Shown: positions 1 to 10,849 of the stretch, in pieces | How the letters are laid out: every line of letters begins with the position of its first letter | Position numbering within the stretch: position 1 is the first letter of the stretch | Assembly: GCA_933228895.1 (NCBI GenBank) | Contig: OW121846.1 | Location: 150,210,746 to 150,274,745, forward strand | Source: Platycnemis pennipes | Lineage: Eukaryota > Arthropoda > Insecta > Odonata > Platycnemididae | Length of the DNA: 64,000 nt | Direction: 5' to 3' | Notes under the pieces: model-generated | The model's input: the letters and a program-made list of their open reading frames with translations, nothing else | Database searches by the model: none | Told to the model about the DNA's origin: nothing | Program-made: the position numbers and the translations under genes

Positions 1-675
1 GGCAGATAGGACTTATAACGTACCGTGTTCGCACATGGCGGGACACAATGTATTTATCCGGAGATTTCGCTGCTTACAAGAAAACCTCTCATTAAGTTCT
101 TAAGTGTGTTTTGAGTCCTCCAATCGCATTCTCGGACTTGTATCCTTGTATTTTATAATAATGTTCTCTAGTTCATGTCATTAATTCCTTTGTTATCTTC
201 GCATTCGATCAAGAGGATGCTCTCAAAGCAGGCACACACTGTTTTGAGTTGGACGAATATAATGTAAATTAGCGTATGTGCCTCGTCTTGTCATATTTCC
301 AGTATCTAGAGCCATGTGTTAGGTGTAGAAATAATTGTCTAATATCTAATCTTTTTGATAAATACTGTGAGCGGTCACTTACATTGTTTTATCTTTTGAA
401 TGAAATTCATCGCGAACAAATCCTTTCGGCGATCGTGAATGAGACAAAGTGTGGGTGTTACATACCTATGACTGAATATTTCTTTGATTTCACTGAAAAC
501 GCATTTGATTTTTAATCGAACTTGGTGGTAAATCCTAGCTGTTTTTATCTATTGTATTTCAAGAAGGCCTTCATGAGCGTTTGAAACTTTGAACACTGTC
601 GAAGCCACATCCTTAAAGGTAGATAAAAAGACATTTCACCTGTCCAGTCTTCGTCCCCTACACACTCTTTTCAAA
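1..675. other. Unassigned AT-rich DNA
   Basis: I see no recognisable gene, repeat or RNA here. A 79-codon open frame at 276-515 on the plus strand is cysteine-rich at its start but has no family resemblance that I recognise and could be chance. The stretch may be upstream flank of the candidate promoter that follows. Confidence 0.5.
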
Positions 676-712
676 TATATAAGGTTTCGGATGCACCAAT
701 TCTTACTCAGTC
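676..712 (+). promoter_or_regulatory. Candidate arthropod core promoter (TATA box plus initiator)
   Basis: TATATAAG lies at 676-683, and an initiator-like TCAGTC lies at 707-712, placing the predicted +1 A at 709, about 33 nt after the first T of the TATA box. TCAGT(T/C) is the usual arthropod initiator. Downstream DNA holds no long open frame, but a GTGAGT donor-like site occurs at 1195-1200, so 709-1194 could be a non-coding first exon. This is inference from motif spacing alone; such pairs also arise by chance in AT-rich DNA. Confidence 0.35.
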
Positions 713-1655
713 AACTCCGTGTTGTCTCGAGATATACACCTTCAGCACGCTGAAGAGGGCCACTTTGTGGTTGAAATACGTATACGTTTTTACCTTTCGT
801 TCCACCCTTTCTCCCCCCTTTTTTTACCTTCCCTTGACAAGTGGCGCATGCCAACATCAGCGTTTGTGGAAGTGCATCAGTGTCCAGTGTGGAAATTCTA
901 AAAGTGTTGTGTTTTTTAACAAGATCTCCTTCAGACTCCTGGAAGCTGGTTGCTGACCGGAAGACCTTCTCAGGCCAGAAGAAACATTGAGGTACTGTTG
1001 TTCACTTCCTAAAAGTTCCTTTTTCCCCTCTTTATACCACACACGAAAGGACACACATTACGGCTTGGAGACATTTCTTTTCAATAGATACTGTTAGCCG
1101 TAAGAGCTCACCGTTTTCACTTGATATCCAGCTATGAATGTAATGAAATAAGTGTGATCTACAACAACATAATTGCTTCCAAGGCGCAGCGAGGGTGAGT
1201 GGCAGGGGGTAAGATAATAAAACTTGCAATATTGCCGTGTAACTATGTTACTGCATGGAAACGGTCGTTTTTAGGCTAACATGAGGCTAGCTATTAATAA
1301 TTGCATAGTGATAAGGGGATCTGGGGTTAAAATGGCATTTATCGAAATATCTTTTTCATTTTTCACCTACTCAATGATATTTGAAATTATCCTGGGATTT
1401 CTAGAAGGTTTGTAATTTCTCGATTATCCCCTTCTTTCTGCTTTTAAGACGGTGTTGTTTACTCACTTAACAAAAGAGATACAATTCTATCGTTTATCGA
1501 CTAAGACATTACCTTTTCGCACGTTTCCCCTTTACAATCCATTCCTTATTTCTCTGAGTATAGAGGTTGTTGTCCAAGGTTGTGAGCAAAGGTTCTGTTT
1601 CAGTCAATTTTGTTGAATATACACGCTTGTATATTGCTTTGGTTTATGTAATTTC
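713..1655. other. Unassigned; possible 5' untranslated exon and intron start
   Basis: No coding similarity is visible. If the promoter at 676-712 is real, this would be a leader exon ending near the donor-like GTGAGT at 1195-1200, followed by intron. The short open frames on both strands look like chance. Confidence 0.3.
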
Positions 1656-1688
1656 ATGATTACTTGATGATTACTTGATCATTACTTG
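1656..1688. repeat. 11-bp tandem repeat, three copies
   Basis: Three consecutive copies of ATGATTACTTG, the third with one change (ATCATTACTTG). The run sits exactly where the minus-strand LINE coding sequence stops, so it marks the broken 3' side of that LINE. Confidence 0.8.
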
Positions 1689-3545
1689 ATGGATTATAAT
1701 ATACCCATGTTTGATGCTTATGAGTAATCCCTGACTATCCAAATGCCCCATGATCGAACTGACGACAATGTGCTCAAATATCTTACAAGAGATTGACGTG
1801 AGTGAAATGGGTCTGTAGTTACTAGGTTCTTCCCTATCACCGCTTTTAAGTATAGGTGTAATTTTAGCTACTTTCCAATCCTTGGGTACTGTGTGGTTCT
1901 TTAGTGTTTTATTGAATATTATTTCTAGATAGGGGGCTATTTTAGAAGCTAATGTTTTATATACTCTGGAAGGAATTTGATCGGGACCTGGTGATTTGTT
2001 TTTACTTATGCTTTTTAACTGCTGCTCTATTCCGCGACATGAAATGTTTATTTCGGGCATTTGCTCACTGAAAGTGTTCGGCGGTGGTTCCACTGCGATG
2101 TATGACGATGAATTGAATACGCTTTGGAAGAAGGTGTTTAAAGTATTGGCTTTTTCTACACTACTGGTAACTCTAATTCCTTTATCGTTTTTTAGTGTGT
2201 GCACTGTGGACCTATTTCCCTGAAGCTCTCTCACATATGACCAAAACGCTTAAGGGTTGCTATCGAAATATTCTCCTAACATCTTGCTCTTCAAATGTGA
2301 TAACACATTCCGACATGATTTCCTTGCTAATGCTCTAGATTTTTTATAGTTTTGAACAACATTTTTTTCCTCTACCGATGGACCACGTCCTGCATTCTTA
2401 ATCCTAGCGTGGCATACCCTTTGTCGCTTTAATGATTTCCTAACCTCCACGTTATTCCACCCTTGCTCTGTATTATCACTAACATATTTACTTGGTATGT
2501 ATTTATTTACTGCGTGGCGGGTGACCTCAAGAAATTCTCTCCATGAATCATCTGTATGTAATCCTTTGCTTTTTTCGCTAAATAAATTAAACGCTTCCCT
2601 TGATTCCTCTTTCATGTCGTCGCAATTAGCCTTTCCAAATACGCATACCCTCCTCCTTGGTTTATTATGTCATTCAACGCCTACAATAAATTTCGCATGC
2701 ACTATTTTATGATCACTAATTCCTGTGTCTGTAACTGTATTTAGAACTCTTTCGGAAATATTTGTTGCTAATAAGTCTACAATGTTTTTTGCCCTGGGTG
2801 ATTCTGTTACTAGCTGTGATACATAATGAGACGTAAAGGTGTTCAACAGTGATTTGTAGGGTTCTTTATCCTTACCTCCTGCAATGAAACTACACGTATT
2901 CCAGTCTATCGAAGGGAGATTGAAATCTCCGCCTACTATTATTCCTCTATCATTGTTCCGAAAAAGTAATGTACGTATCTCTGACTCTAGTTCCATCATA
3001 GAATTGTCGTCTACGTCCGGTGGCCTGTAATATGCACCTACATATATCTTTTTTGCGTTACTACTTTTACTTTTAACGGAACGCCAGATACTTTCTACAT
3101 TTCGCTCTGAAATAGGTTCTCTTCTACTGACATACGGGTCCTTCACAGCTATGAAAACTCCTCCTCCGTTTCTACTTACTCTATCCTTTCTGTATACGGT
3201 AAAACACTTCGGGATTACTTCATGATCTGATATGTCCTTCGAAAGCCAGCTTTCTGTACCTACGATTATATCTGCATCAGTACTTTCTATGCGGTGGTGA
3301 AATTCAGCTACTTTATTTCTTTAACTACGACAATTCACTACTATCACAGAAATTCTTTCTCCCAATCTGTTTTTCTCTTGGTGCTCTTTTCCAACTAAAA
3401 TTTTCCTCGATAATATTTTAACGGACCCACTATTTGTTCCCCCTATTACCTTTGATGATTTATCATGTTCGTCCTTTTTATCTGATCATTTCTGACCTGC
3501 AAAAACTATTCTGCATGTTCTGTCAAATTCTTCCACGAATTACTA
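1671..3545 (-). pseudogene. Degenerate CR1/L2-like LINE: endonuclease and N-terminal reverse transcriptase
   Basis: Non-LTR retrotransposon remnant read on the minus strand. From high to low coordinates it shows an AP-endonuclease start (VVNCRS, then a stop, then AEFHHR and IIVGTESWL, about 3360-3240), the endonuclease core (NGGGVFIAVK, YYRPP, GGDFNLPSIDW, ISDHKIV, 3170-2670), a linker (2669-2250) and the first reverse-transcriptase blocks (SPGPDQIPSRV, NYRPISLTSISCKIFE, 2040-1790). The catalytic YADD block and everything after it are missing. In-frame stops interrupt it near 3500, 3330, 2665 and 2250, so it is dead. The endonuclease wording GDFNLPxIDW is typical of the CR1/L2 group. Truncation at the 3' side is unusual for a LINE, which normally loses its 5' end, and implies later deletion or rearrangement. 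Confidence 0.85.
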
Positions 3546-4514
3546 AGCATCCGTAGACATAGCATTTCAAGTCCCTGTTGAAAAATACTTTCGTTTAAAA
3601 ACTCATAATATGATTGTCTCCATTGATGAGAAATATGTCTTGTACTTGATCAATGTTAAAAGCATTCTTACTAAACAGTTGCGTAATATGTATGAAACAG
3701 CTGATGAAACAGTTATTCAAACTGGCCAAGAAGAAAACGATGCTTTGCAATACATTTATAGTTACGGTTATATTGCGGCTATCGTTAATCGTTTTCGGTG
3801 CCCCTGAATGAAGAGTTAGAATGAGTAGACCATGGATTGCTGATGATTTTGTGGTCAAGTCAGCCGGATTTGAGAAATGCCAATTACGTATCCCACCCAT
3901 TTTGCGATGAAAGTTAAAAGTGGCATCTTATCCTACATAAGGCGTACTTTCGTAAAATAGTCGTATTCTGCAATCACTCCGTCGATCCATTTTATCTCCT
4001 GTGTCTCTTGTATAATACCAAATGACCGAGTTACACATGCACTCATCGATGCACAGCCGTGACCACTGGAGATAAGAACGTGGAATTCTGAGGAAACATC
4101 CCAAAGAAGTAGCGGGGCCCCTCTTAGAAAGGGTTTTTGCATTACCAATTTTTAGGGTCGTTCGTACCCCTTGATTATGTTTTTTCTCCCATAAGAAGAG
4201 TATTGAGCTCAATGAAGAGGTTTCTTCATTTGCTGTTTTTAAATTAGAAGTACTCAAGGCATTGAAATAAACTTCATATCCATAAATAGAAAAAAAGGAT
4301 GAAGAATTTGATTATTTTTTCAAATAATGTTGAGGTTCAATAGACATTTAATTCTGCAGGGCGATGACTACTGTGCAATAGCCAGCAATTATTTTGCATT
4401 AACTCTGTCAAGTGGTGAACCTGGAACGCTGAACCATTAATCTCATTGCATCCTTTCAATGAGATTCCTGGTTTCATGGGATTAATCGCGTTCATTTCTC
4501 CTTATGATGTAAAA
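3546..4514. other. Unassigned; weak BEL/Pao-like trace on minus strand
   Basis: Open frames of 101 and 109 codons lie on the minus strand (3595-3900 and 3928-4257). The first contains WHFSNPADLTTK, which faintly recalls the W-x(n)-NPADLxTRG motif after the RNase H domain of BEL/Pao elements. Nothing else of that family can be seen, so this may be coincidence. No other structure was recognised. Confidence 0.2.
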
Positions 4515-6330
4515 CTTTTGTAAAACTAATATTCTCTCAATGGACTCAATAACTCACTCAATGTTTCTATTCCCAACCTGCCCAGCTGAAATTCTAAAAA
4601 TAATCAATTCCTTTCAAAACAAATTTTCCTCAGGGATCGATGGCATCCCAATGCCTGTTGTAAAAGCAGTCGCTCACTCTATTGCAATACCTTTGGCTGA
4701 CGTGGTAGATTCCTCTTTCCTAAGTGGACAGTTCCCAGCAATCCTCAAATACTCTCGTGTGACTCCTGTTCCTAAAAAAGGGACACGTGATAATGCAGAC
4801 AACTATAGACCAATATCTGTCATATCTGTCTTCTCCAAAATATTTGAGAAACTATTTCATATTCGGGTATTCAATTACTTGAAGCTGCATAAGCTCATAG
4901 CTGAAAATCAGCATGGTTTCCAAATCGGAAAATCAACCAACTCTGCAACTTTTGACCTCCTAAACAATATTCTGCATGGTTTGGACGAAAAACTTCTCAC
5001 AGCAGGCATATTCTTTGATTTAAGCAAAGCTTTTGATCTTATTGATCATAACATATTTAAATATAAACTTCAAAATCTAGGAATTTTTGGTAGAGCACTG
5101 GAATGGATTTCGTCATATCTAAGTGACAGAAAACAAATTGTGAGCTATTCCTACAGGGACACCTATATGACACAAACTGCTAAATCTTATCCTCTAAGCA
5201 AGAACTCTGGTGTTCCCCAAGGATCCATATTAGGACCTCTGTTTTTCCTCCTTTTTGTAAATGACCTCCCAAATCACCTATCACACTGTAAAATCACCCT
5301 TTATGCAGATGATACATCTGCCATTGTTACAGCTGACTCCCTAGATAGGTTAATTGAATACACTAACAACACCATTCGTGAAATGCTGCAGTGGTGCAAT
5401 AGTAACAATCTAGTTTTAAACAAAGAAAAAACACAGCTTATCCAGTTTATAAGTAAAAACTACAAAAAAAGTAACATTCTAACAGATAACAATGTCACTT
5501 GCTTAAACAAGGCAACTGCCATTAAGTTCTTGGGACTCCAAATAACAGATAACTTGGATTGGTCTCCCCATGTTCTTGGAATAGTGAAGAAAATATTTGC
5601 TGGTATCTTCATGATTAGAAAGTTAGCTCCTGTTGTTTCCATTGACATTCTAAAAATGGTATATTATGCTAAAGTGCATTCATATATTTCGTACGGCATT
5701 ATGTTGTGGGGAAATTCAAGCATAGCTAGTAAAGCCTTCTCTGCCCAGAAACAGGAAGTTAAAGCCATGTTCCAAGTCCCTATTATTTACCCCTGGAAAA
5801 CCACTTTTCACTAATGCAAATATGCTAACATTGCCCTCTATTTACATTTTGTCTTGTGTTTGCTTTGTTAAAGAAAATCCTGATAAATTCCCAATTAACT
5901 CCATATATCATGACTACTCCACCCGCTCAAACAATAACATACATGCCAGTCAGCATTCATACTCCCTTTTTGCTAAAGGCGCCTATCACTCATCCTCAAT
6001 ACTTTACAATAAGTTGCCAAATGACTTTAAAACCATTACCTCTCCAATGATTTTCAAAAGGAGAGTCAAAGAATTCTTAATTAAGAAATGCTATTATGAT
6101 GTAAGAGAATTTCAAAGTGATTGCTTGTGAATAACTTTGTATAGATATGTCCATTATTTTTGTAATGATGACATTGTAATTTTGAACAACTTTGTACATA
6201 TATGTTCATTAATATTGATGTGATGACATTGTAGTTCTTGTGTGTATATGTCCTGTCCAAATTTCTTGACGAAACCATGCATGTACTTGCTAACGGTGTA
6301 ATAAAAAGTATTATTATTATTATTATTTAC
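4515..6330 (+). pseudogene. 5'-truncated non-LTR retrotransposon (LINE) reverse transcriptase with TAT-repeat tail
   Basis: The open frame 4540-5814 is a LINE reverse transcriptase: GIDGIPMPVVK, NYRPISVISVFSKIFEKL, QHGFQIGKST, FFDLSKAFDLIDH, SGVPQGSILGPLFFLLFVND and the catalytic YADDTSAI, followed by a thumb region (KTQLIQF, KFLGLQI, YGIMLWGNS). A frameshift near 5790 moves the C-terminal part (LTLPSIYI, YSTRSNNN, LYNKLPND, KRRVKEFL) into another frame ending at about 6130. A 3' UTR follows with two related blocks of about 60 bp, then a TAT microsatellite at 6309-6327 that is the likely priming tail. The endonuclease is absent: coding stops at a TAA at 4510-4512, the usual result of incomplete reverse transcription. 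It belongs to the AP-endonuclease LINEs (jockey/CR1 side); I cannot fix the clade. Confidence 0.9.
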
Positions 6331-6871
6331 CACATTTGAATACAAAATTCTGGACGTGAAATAAATTAACCACAAACCTTTCTCTTCAATGACTCGTTCA
6401 TTTGCAGGAAAACATAAGCACATCACACTACTAAAGCTGCTGTTTATTTTTTAGCACATTCGGATGTCTTCAGTTTCGGGGAGATGTTATCGAGGATGAA
6501 GTCGCTGCCCTCCAACTCCAACTGTTGGAACACGGGAGGGAAATGGATGAATTCAGAATTGATGTCTGTCTTCTTCCCTACGATTTGAATATCGAGTATA
6601 GTTAATGTATATTCAAGACTTCCGTAGTATACACCGTGACTAAAAGCTTATTTCTACCGTATTTACATATATGTCGCTATCTATATAGTAATATTTATTC
6701 AATACACCGAATTGAACCTCTGAATCACTCAGTATTTAGATGAGAGAGACGGTAATAATTTTAAATTTCCATTTTACATTGATCGAATCATATTCGCTAG
6801 CAATAAGTTCATCTCACGCATAACACCAAGACGAAGAAATAAATATGAAGGGCCTCCTTCTCCTGACACCA
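6331..6871. other. Unassigned DNA between mobile elements
   Basis: No recognisable gene or repeat. A GC-richer patch at about 6465-6590 (CTCCAACTCCAACTG) could be an old exon or element fragment, but neither frame gives a recognisable protein. Confidence 0.4.
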
Positions 6872-7525
6872 GGGACCGTATTCCGTAACTTGGGTGATAT
6901 CTTTCTCCGGTGATGGACATCACCGAAAAACTTCACTTGCCCTTATAGTTTCAGATGCTGTGACAGGGTGGTGAAGTTTCTTCAGCCGGTGATGAGAAGT
7001 GCTATGAAACATCGAGCGGTCTAGTATTGCCAAAATGAGATTAGCCAATAAAGAAAGCCAGTTGAATCACATGACCGCAACGCCGGCAAGAAATGTGCAA
7101 ATTCAATGCTTGTAGTCACGAAGATGTATGTTCATGCTTGTAGTAATGGTTTCCGGAGTGATGATATGTTTGATTATAATTAATTTGATGTTCTAATAAC
7201 CCAGCTAGGTGATTATAATTAGTAGGATTAATATTACGAAGTGGACCATGGATTGCCTTTATATTTTACTGAATATCAACATAAACAGTCGCACCATTCA
7301 ATCGTTTTTTGTGAGAAAACCACGGCGAATATGATTGATTGATACTGTTGTAATTATTTGTATTATTAAATGCACGTGCCATTTTAATTGCGTCCGAGTT
7401 ACTTGATTTCCGTATTAAGCAAGGCAGGAGGGGCGAAGAACATCACCTCGTCGCGTTACAGAATCGGAAGAGCGGTGATTAGTGATGTTCATCAGCGGTG
7501 ATAACGAGTTACAGAATACGGCCCC
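6872..7525. mobile_element. MITE-like element with about 50-bp terminal inverted repeats
   Basis: The left end reads GGGACCGTATTCCGTAACTT and the reverse complement of the right end reads GGGGCCGTATTCTGTAACTC. Similarity continues inward through GGTGATG and ACATCACC blocks, for about 50 bp of imperfect terminal repeat. The internal 550 bp have no coding capacity. No clean target duplication is seen (flanks CCA and AGA), so the superfamily is unproven. Harbinger is suggested only by the transposase remnant about 1 kb away. Confidence 0.65.
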
Positions 7526-8246
7526 AGAGACTCCTCAAGGTGCTCTTTAAGTGGATACAAGCGAAAAGTACGTTGCACACACTGCCTCTTTCCATCGGTG
7601 TTGTCAGAAGAAAGAAAGTACGGTACGGAGACAATCCACGCCAACAATTTCCGAATTTCCCGACACAAGACTTATTCCGGCCAGCACATTCACGAAATTT
7701 TGCAAGTTTCGGCGAGGGGAGTTGAAAATGTTGCGATTGTAATCTGATCTGGAAGGGAAGCTTTCACAGCGTCCGGCGGCGATAGACTGCACGACTCCGC
7801 CACAGAAAAAAACGAAAACATTAGCAACGTTTCCATGGATACCCCTCCCTTCCCTTGCCAGACACCCAACGGGAGGAAGCAAGCAGACAAAACACAGAAT
7901 GTTGGTCTCTCCGAATTCCATTATTCCCAGCAGCGGCGATGAACTCGATGATTTCTGGCGAATGATTGCACCCGAATGATATCTCTCGGAATTTGAAGTC
8001 TCAGAGGTTTATCTTCGACTAGCACCCAGAGATCCAACGAAGAAAACTAATCCAATTTTCCTGTCAATAATAGCACAGTGTACAATAACTTATGGTATTA
8101 TTGGTTTTGAAATTCCTATTCGACTGTGCTTTGGAAAAACGAGTGAAATTGCAGGCTGATCGCATTTCTGTTAACTATTTTAAATACGCGAAAACTCACG
8201 AGAAGAAGAAGAGCTGCTGCCCTCTCCTCCGGGTGATGAGAAGCGT
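7526..8246. other. Unassigned DNA
   Basis: Short overlapping frames exist on both strands at 7498-7921 but none resembles a known family. The stretch separates two inverted-repeat elements and may be old transposon DNA or intron. Confidence 0.4.
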
Positions 8247-8510
8247 AATTGAGGCGCTCGGGGCTAGATAATGGTAAGCCACACACTGAGAAATATTGAG
8301 ATCTGCACGCCTTTCTTATCCGCTAGACGATAGGAAGCCACTAGCGGAGTAATATTTGAAGAAACCAAGAGATGACAGCACACACCTTGTTGTTATGTAT
8401 TGCACCAAGACACAACACCTAATTTATGGCATTTTTCGAACCTTCAGATGTCACTCCTGTAAAATTTCCTTCATGTGTCTAACCATTATGTAGCCCCGAG
8501 CGCCTCAATT
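8247..8510. mobile_element. 264-bp MITE with 30-bp terminal inverted repeats
   Basis: Left end AATTGAGGCGCTCGGGGCTA (8247-8266) continues as GATAATGGTA. The right end (8481-8510) is its reverse complement at 28 of 30 positions. The interior of about 200 bp has no open frame. Flanks do not show an obvious target duplication, so I leave the superfamily open. The near-perfect ends suggest it is younger than the surrounding fragments. Confidence 0.75.
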
Positions 8511-8574
8511 GATGGTGGCCTCCCGTCGCCAAGTCACGGCGTCTTCACAGGTTTCTTGTATCATTTAAAGGCCT

Positions 8575-8950
8575 ATCTTGGCAGACGCGGAGTGTAAATT
8601 TAATATGGTTAAATGTTGGAGTAAAGGGGCGTGTGAATGATGCCAATGTGTTCTCTGCTAGCAGTTGGAAGAGGGTCCTGGATGAGGGCTCCTTAGGAAT
8701 CCCTGCTGAAAAGCCTTTACCTGGGGGAAATGAAGACATAGTACCTTGTGTCATTGTAGCAGACGATGCTTTTCCTCTGTAAAAACATATCATGAAACCC
8801 TTCAGGCACAGAGAATTGACGCCTGATAAAATAATATTTAATCATAGTCGCACCCGGAGGGTAGTTGAAAATGCCTTTGGCGTTTTAGCTAATAAGTTTG
8901 GTGCAATACTGACTAAAATCCATCTACACCCAAATAAAGTACAGAGTCTG
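8575..8950 (+). pseudogene. PIF/Harbinger transposase fragment (DDE domain), broken
   Basis: Plus-strand translation gives the order expected of a HARBI1-like DDE nuclease. It begins with ADAECKFNMV, with the first acidic residue at 8584-8586. After a one-base frameshift near 8607 come GVKGRVNDANVF, then VIVADDAFPL with the second catalytic D at 8762-8767. A TAA stop at 8780-8782 precedes HIMKPFRH, and SRTRRVVENAFGVLANKF carries the catalytic E at 8867-8869. The end reads IHLHPNKVQS. All three acidic positions are still readable, but the frameshift, the stop and the missing N-terminal part make it inactive. No partner Myb-like gene is seen nearby. Confidence 0.8.
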
Positions 8951-9199
8951 TTCGGGGTCAGAGTCGAATCGGTGTCTGTTGCCTCCTGAATGATTTTTTT
9001 CTGGCTCGACAGACACCTATCTGAGGAGAAGAGATAGAGGGCACATGTTTAACCCCTTTATTGCAGGGTCACCCTAGAACAACTAATCAGGCCATTGAAA
9101 TTAGAGACGAATATGTTAGACATTTGAATGGTGTTGGCCGCGTTCAATGGCAGGAAGGGGAAGTTTAGAGGGGGAACATGCTAACGTCTTAGGGGATCA

Positions 9200-9631
9200 T
9201 TAAACCATTAATGCCCAGACGTATCTCTAGATACGTTATACTTTAAAAATTCATAAATACTCTTTAGTTTTTTGTTTATGCAATTTCTTTACTAAATATG
9301 ACAGAAGAAAGCCTTTAAATGGTAGGCATACAAGTGATTTCGATTATTTTAGCCCATATTTGCAATTGTTGTGCTTACTCTACATCTACATCTACTTACA
9401 TCTAGTCATGAACTACTCAGTAATCGCCACGCTATGGTCATGTGAAAATTTAATTTGCTTATTAAGCATTCGAATTGAGTTATCTGAATCCAATTTTTCC
9501 CTGTTTTATTTTAAATATATAAGGAATATTATTTCTTTCAACAGATTCATTTTTCCTTCAACCTCATGCCAAAACTGATCTGTAAAATTTTGACGTATCT
9601 TAAGATACGTGTGGGCATTTGTGGCACTAAA
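9200..9631. mobile_element. piggyBac-like MITE with subterminal palindromes
   Basis: The left edge has TTAA at 9200-9203 followed by ACCATTAATGCCCA and ACGTATCTCTAGATACGT. The right edge read in reverse has TTTAGTGCCACAAATGCCCA followed by ACGTATCTTAAGATACGT, a perfect 18-bp palindrome. So each end carries AATGCCCA plus a palindrome built on ACGTATC...GATACGT. TTAA at the left edge and the piggyBac transposase trace 800 bp away favour a piggyBac-type non-autonomous element; the right TTAA seems mutated to TTTA. The interior is AT-rich and non-coding. Confidence 0.6.
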
Positions 9632-10440
9632 CTTTAATTTATAACTTATTGCTATGTTTCATTCTATGTATTGATTAAATAAATGAATAATTATTTTATA
9701 AAGCTAATTGTGAGATAACTCAATGACAACTTTAGTTTTTTGCCATTTCATGAAGTATAACATGTAATTCCATGAAGTATAATATGTAATTCAATTAGGT
9801 AAATGCAGCAAAAAAAGGTATTTTCTCAGAATTGTGGTGTACCTTCATTTGAATTGTGATAAAGTACCTTCATTGGAAGGATAAAATGAATCGGTACTGG
9901 ATTTCTAGAAGCATAGGGTTTCAGATGCTCCTGATATCAAGTTGCCTCATCTGGCATCACTTGTATTCTGTGTTGCCGACGGTAGAATGAATTGAATACT
10001 TTGTTTCTCGTTAAACTTTCAGCTGGCAATGAAATCCAGATTACGAGCCGGAAATCTGTCTGGGAAATGAGTAACTTTGTAAAGCATTCATAAAGAAACT
10101 ACTACGCTACGTCGCCCAAAATTTTGTACTTTGTATTCAAGCTCGAGCCATTTACCACTGAGAAGAAAAGACGCACCTTAGTAACGGAGCAGTGGTGAAA
10201 TATCACTCAAACAGCTCTACCATCAACGCTGTCAGCACAGAAAAGTCAAGACAAGTTTTCAGAACAATTGTTAAAAATGTAAGCATCAGTTAATGCATAA
10301 TATCTCATTTTAGGGCACTTGAACGTGTGCAAGACGCGCTTTCTTTCTACCATTTCTCATGATTTTATGTAATTTAGCTTTTAGAACGAACGGGTATATT
10401 CAGCTTGAGAAAATATACTTTCTATTTTATTAGGTCTCAT
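9632..10440. other. Unassigned AT-rich DNA
   Basis: No gene is recognised. A duplicated block of about 22 bp (CATGAAGTATAA.ATGTAATTC) occurs twice in tandem near 9748-9795. The right part may be degraded upstream DNA of the piggyBac element whose N-terminal coding remnant follows. Confidence 0.4.
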
Positions 10441-10849
10441 CGATTGTCGGTCAATGAGATACTGTCCTTATTGGAGGAATGTGACACGTGAAACCATAGT
10501 TATAAATCCACCTGAGGAAGGACTGCATATGGACACAGATGAGGATTCTGATGTTTCAGATTCCGAAATTACTGGTCTTGCTGTGCATTTGCCAAGAAGA
10601 ATATTGCAGTCGGAGGTGACGCTGCACTCCACGCAGTTATTATACAACTTACCATTAGCCGTTTATTCTGGTGGTCAAATTTTCCCATTACTTGCAAAAT
10701 ATATGATTAGTCCACAAGTCTATAATATGACTTTGGGATCTAGTGGGATTTTGTTACCTTTGGAGAGAGCTGCACACAAGATGACTTTGCTTCGACTGTT
10801 TGATCATCATCATTGCCTGATGAAAAAGTCAAAAAATAAATTCCGTTAA
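10441..10849 (+). pseudogene. piggyBac-type transposase N-terminal remnant
   Basis: Plus-strand reading gives RLSVNEILSLLEECDT (10441-10488), then after a one-base shift TIVINPPEEGLHMDTDEDSD, and LAVHLPRRILQSEVTL to about 10630. This is the pattern at the start of piggyBac-domain proteins: an EIL..LE helix, I..PP, an acidic DEDSD cluster, and LP.R.L..E. The catalytic DDE_Tnp_1_7 domain is absent; after about 10640 the frame stays open to 10849 without similarity. It is a fragment, not a domesticated gene, unless a downstream exon lies elsewhere. Confidence 0.5.

Noticed and set aside
276..515. 79-codon cysteine-containing open frame
   Set aside because: No signal peptide, no homology that I recognise, no promoter immediately upstream; the length is within chance for AT-rich DNA.
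3595..4257. BEL/Pao retrotransposon remnant
   Set aside because: Only one short motif (NPADL) is suggestive; RT, RNase H and integrase blocks are not visible, so it is kept as an unassigned region.
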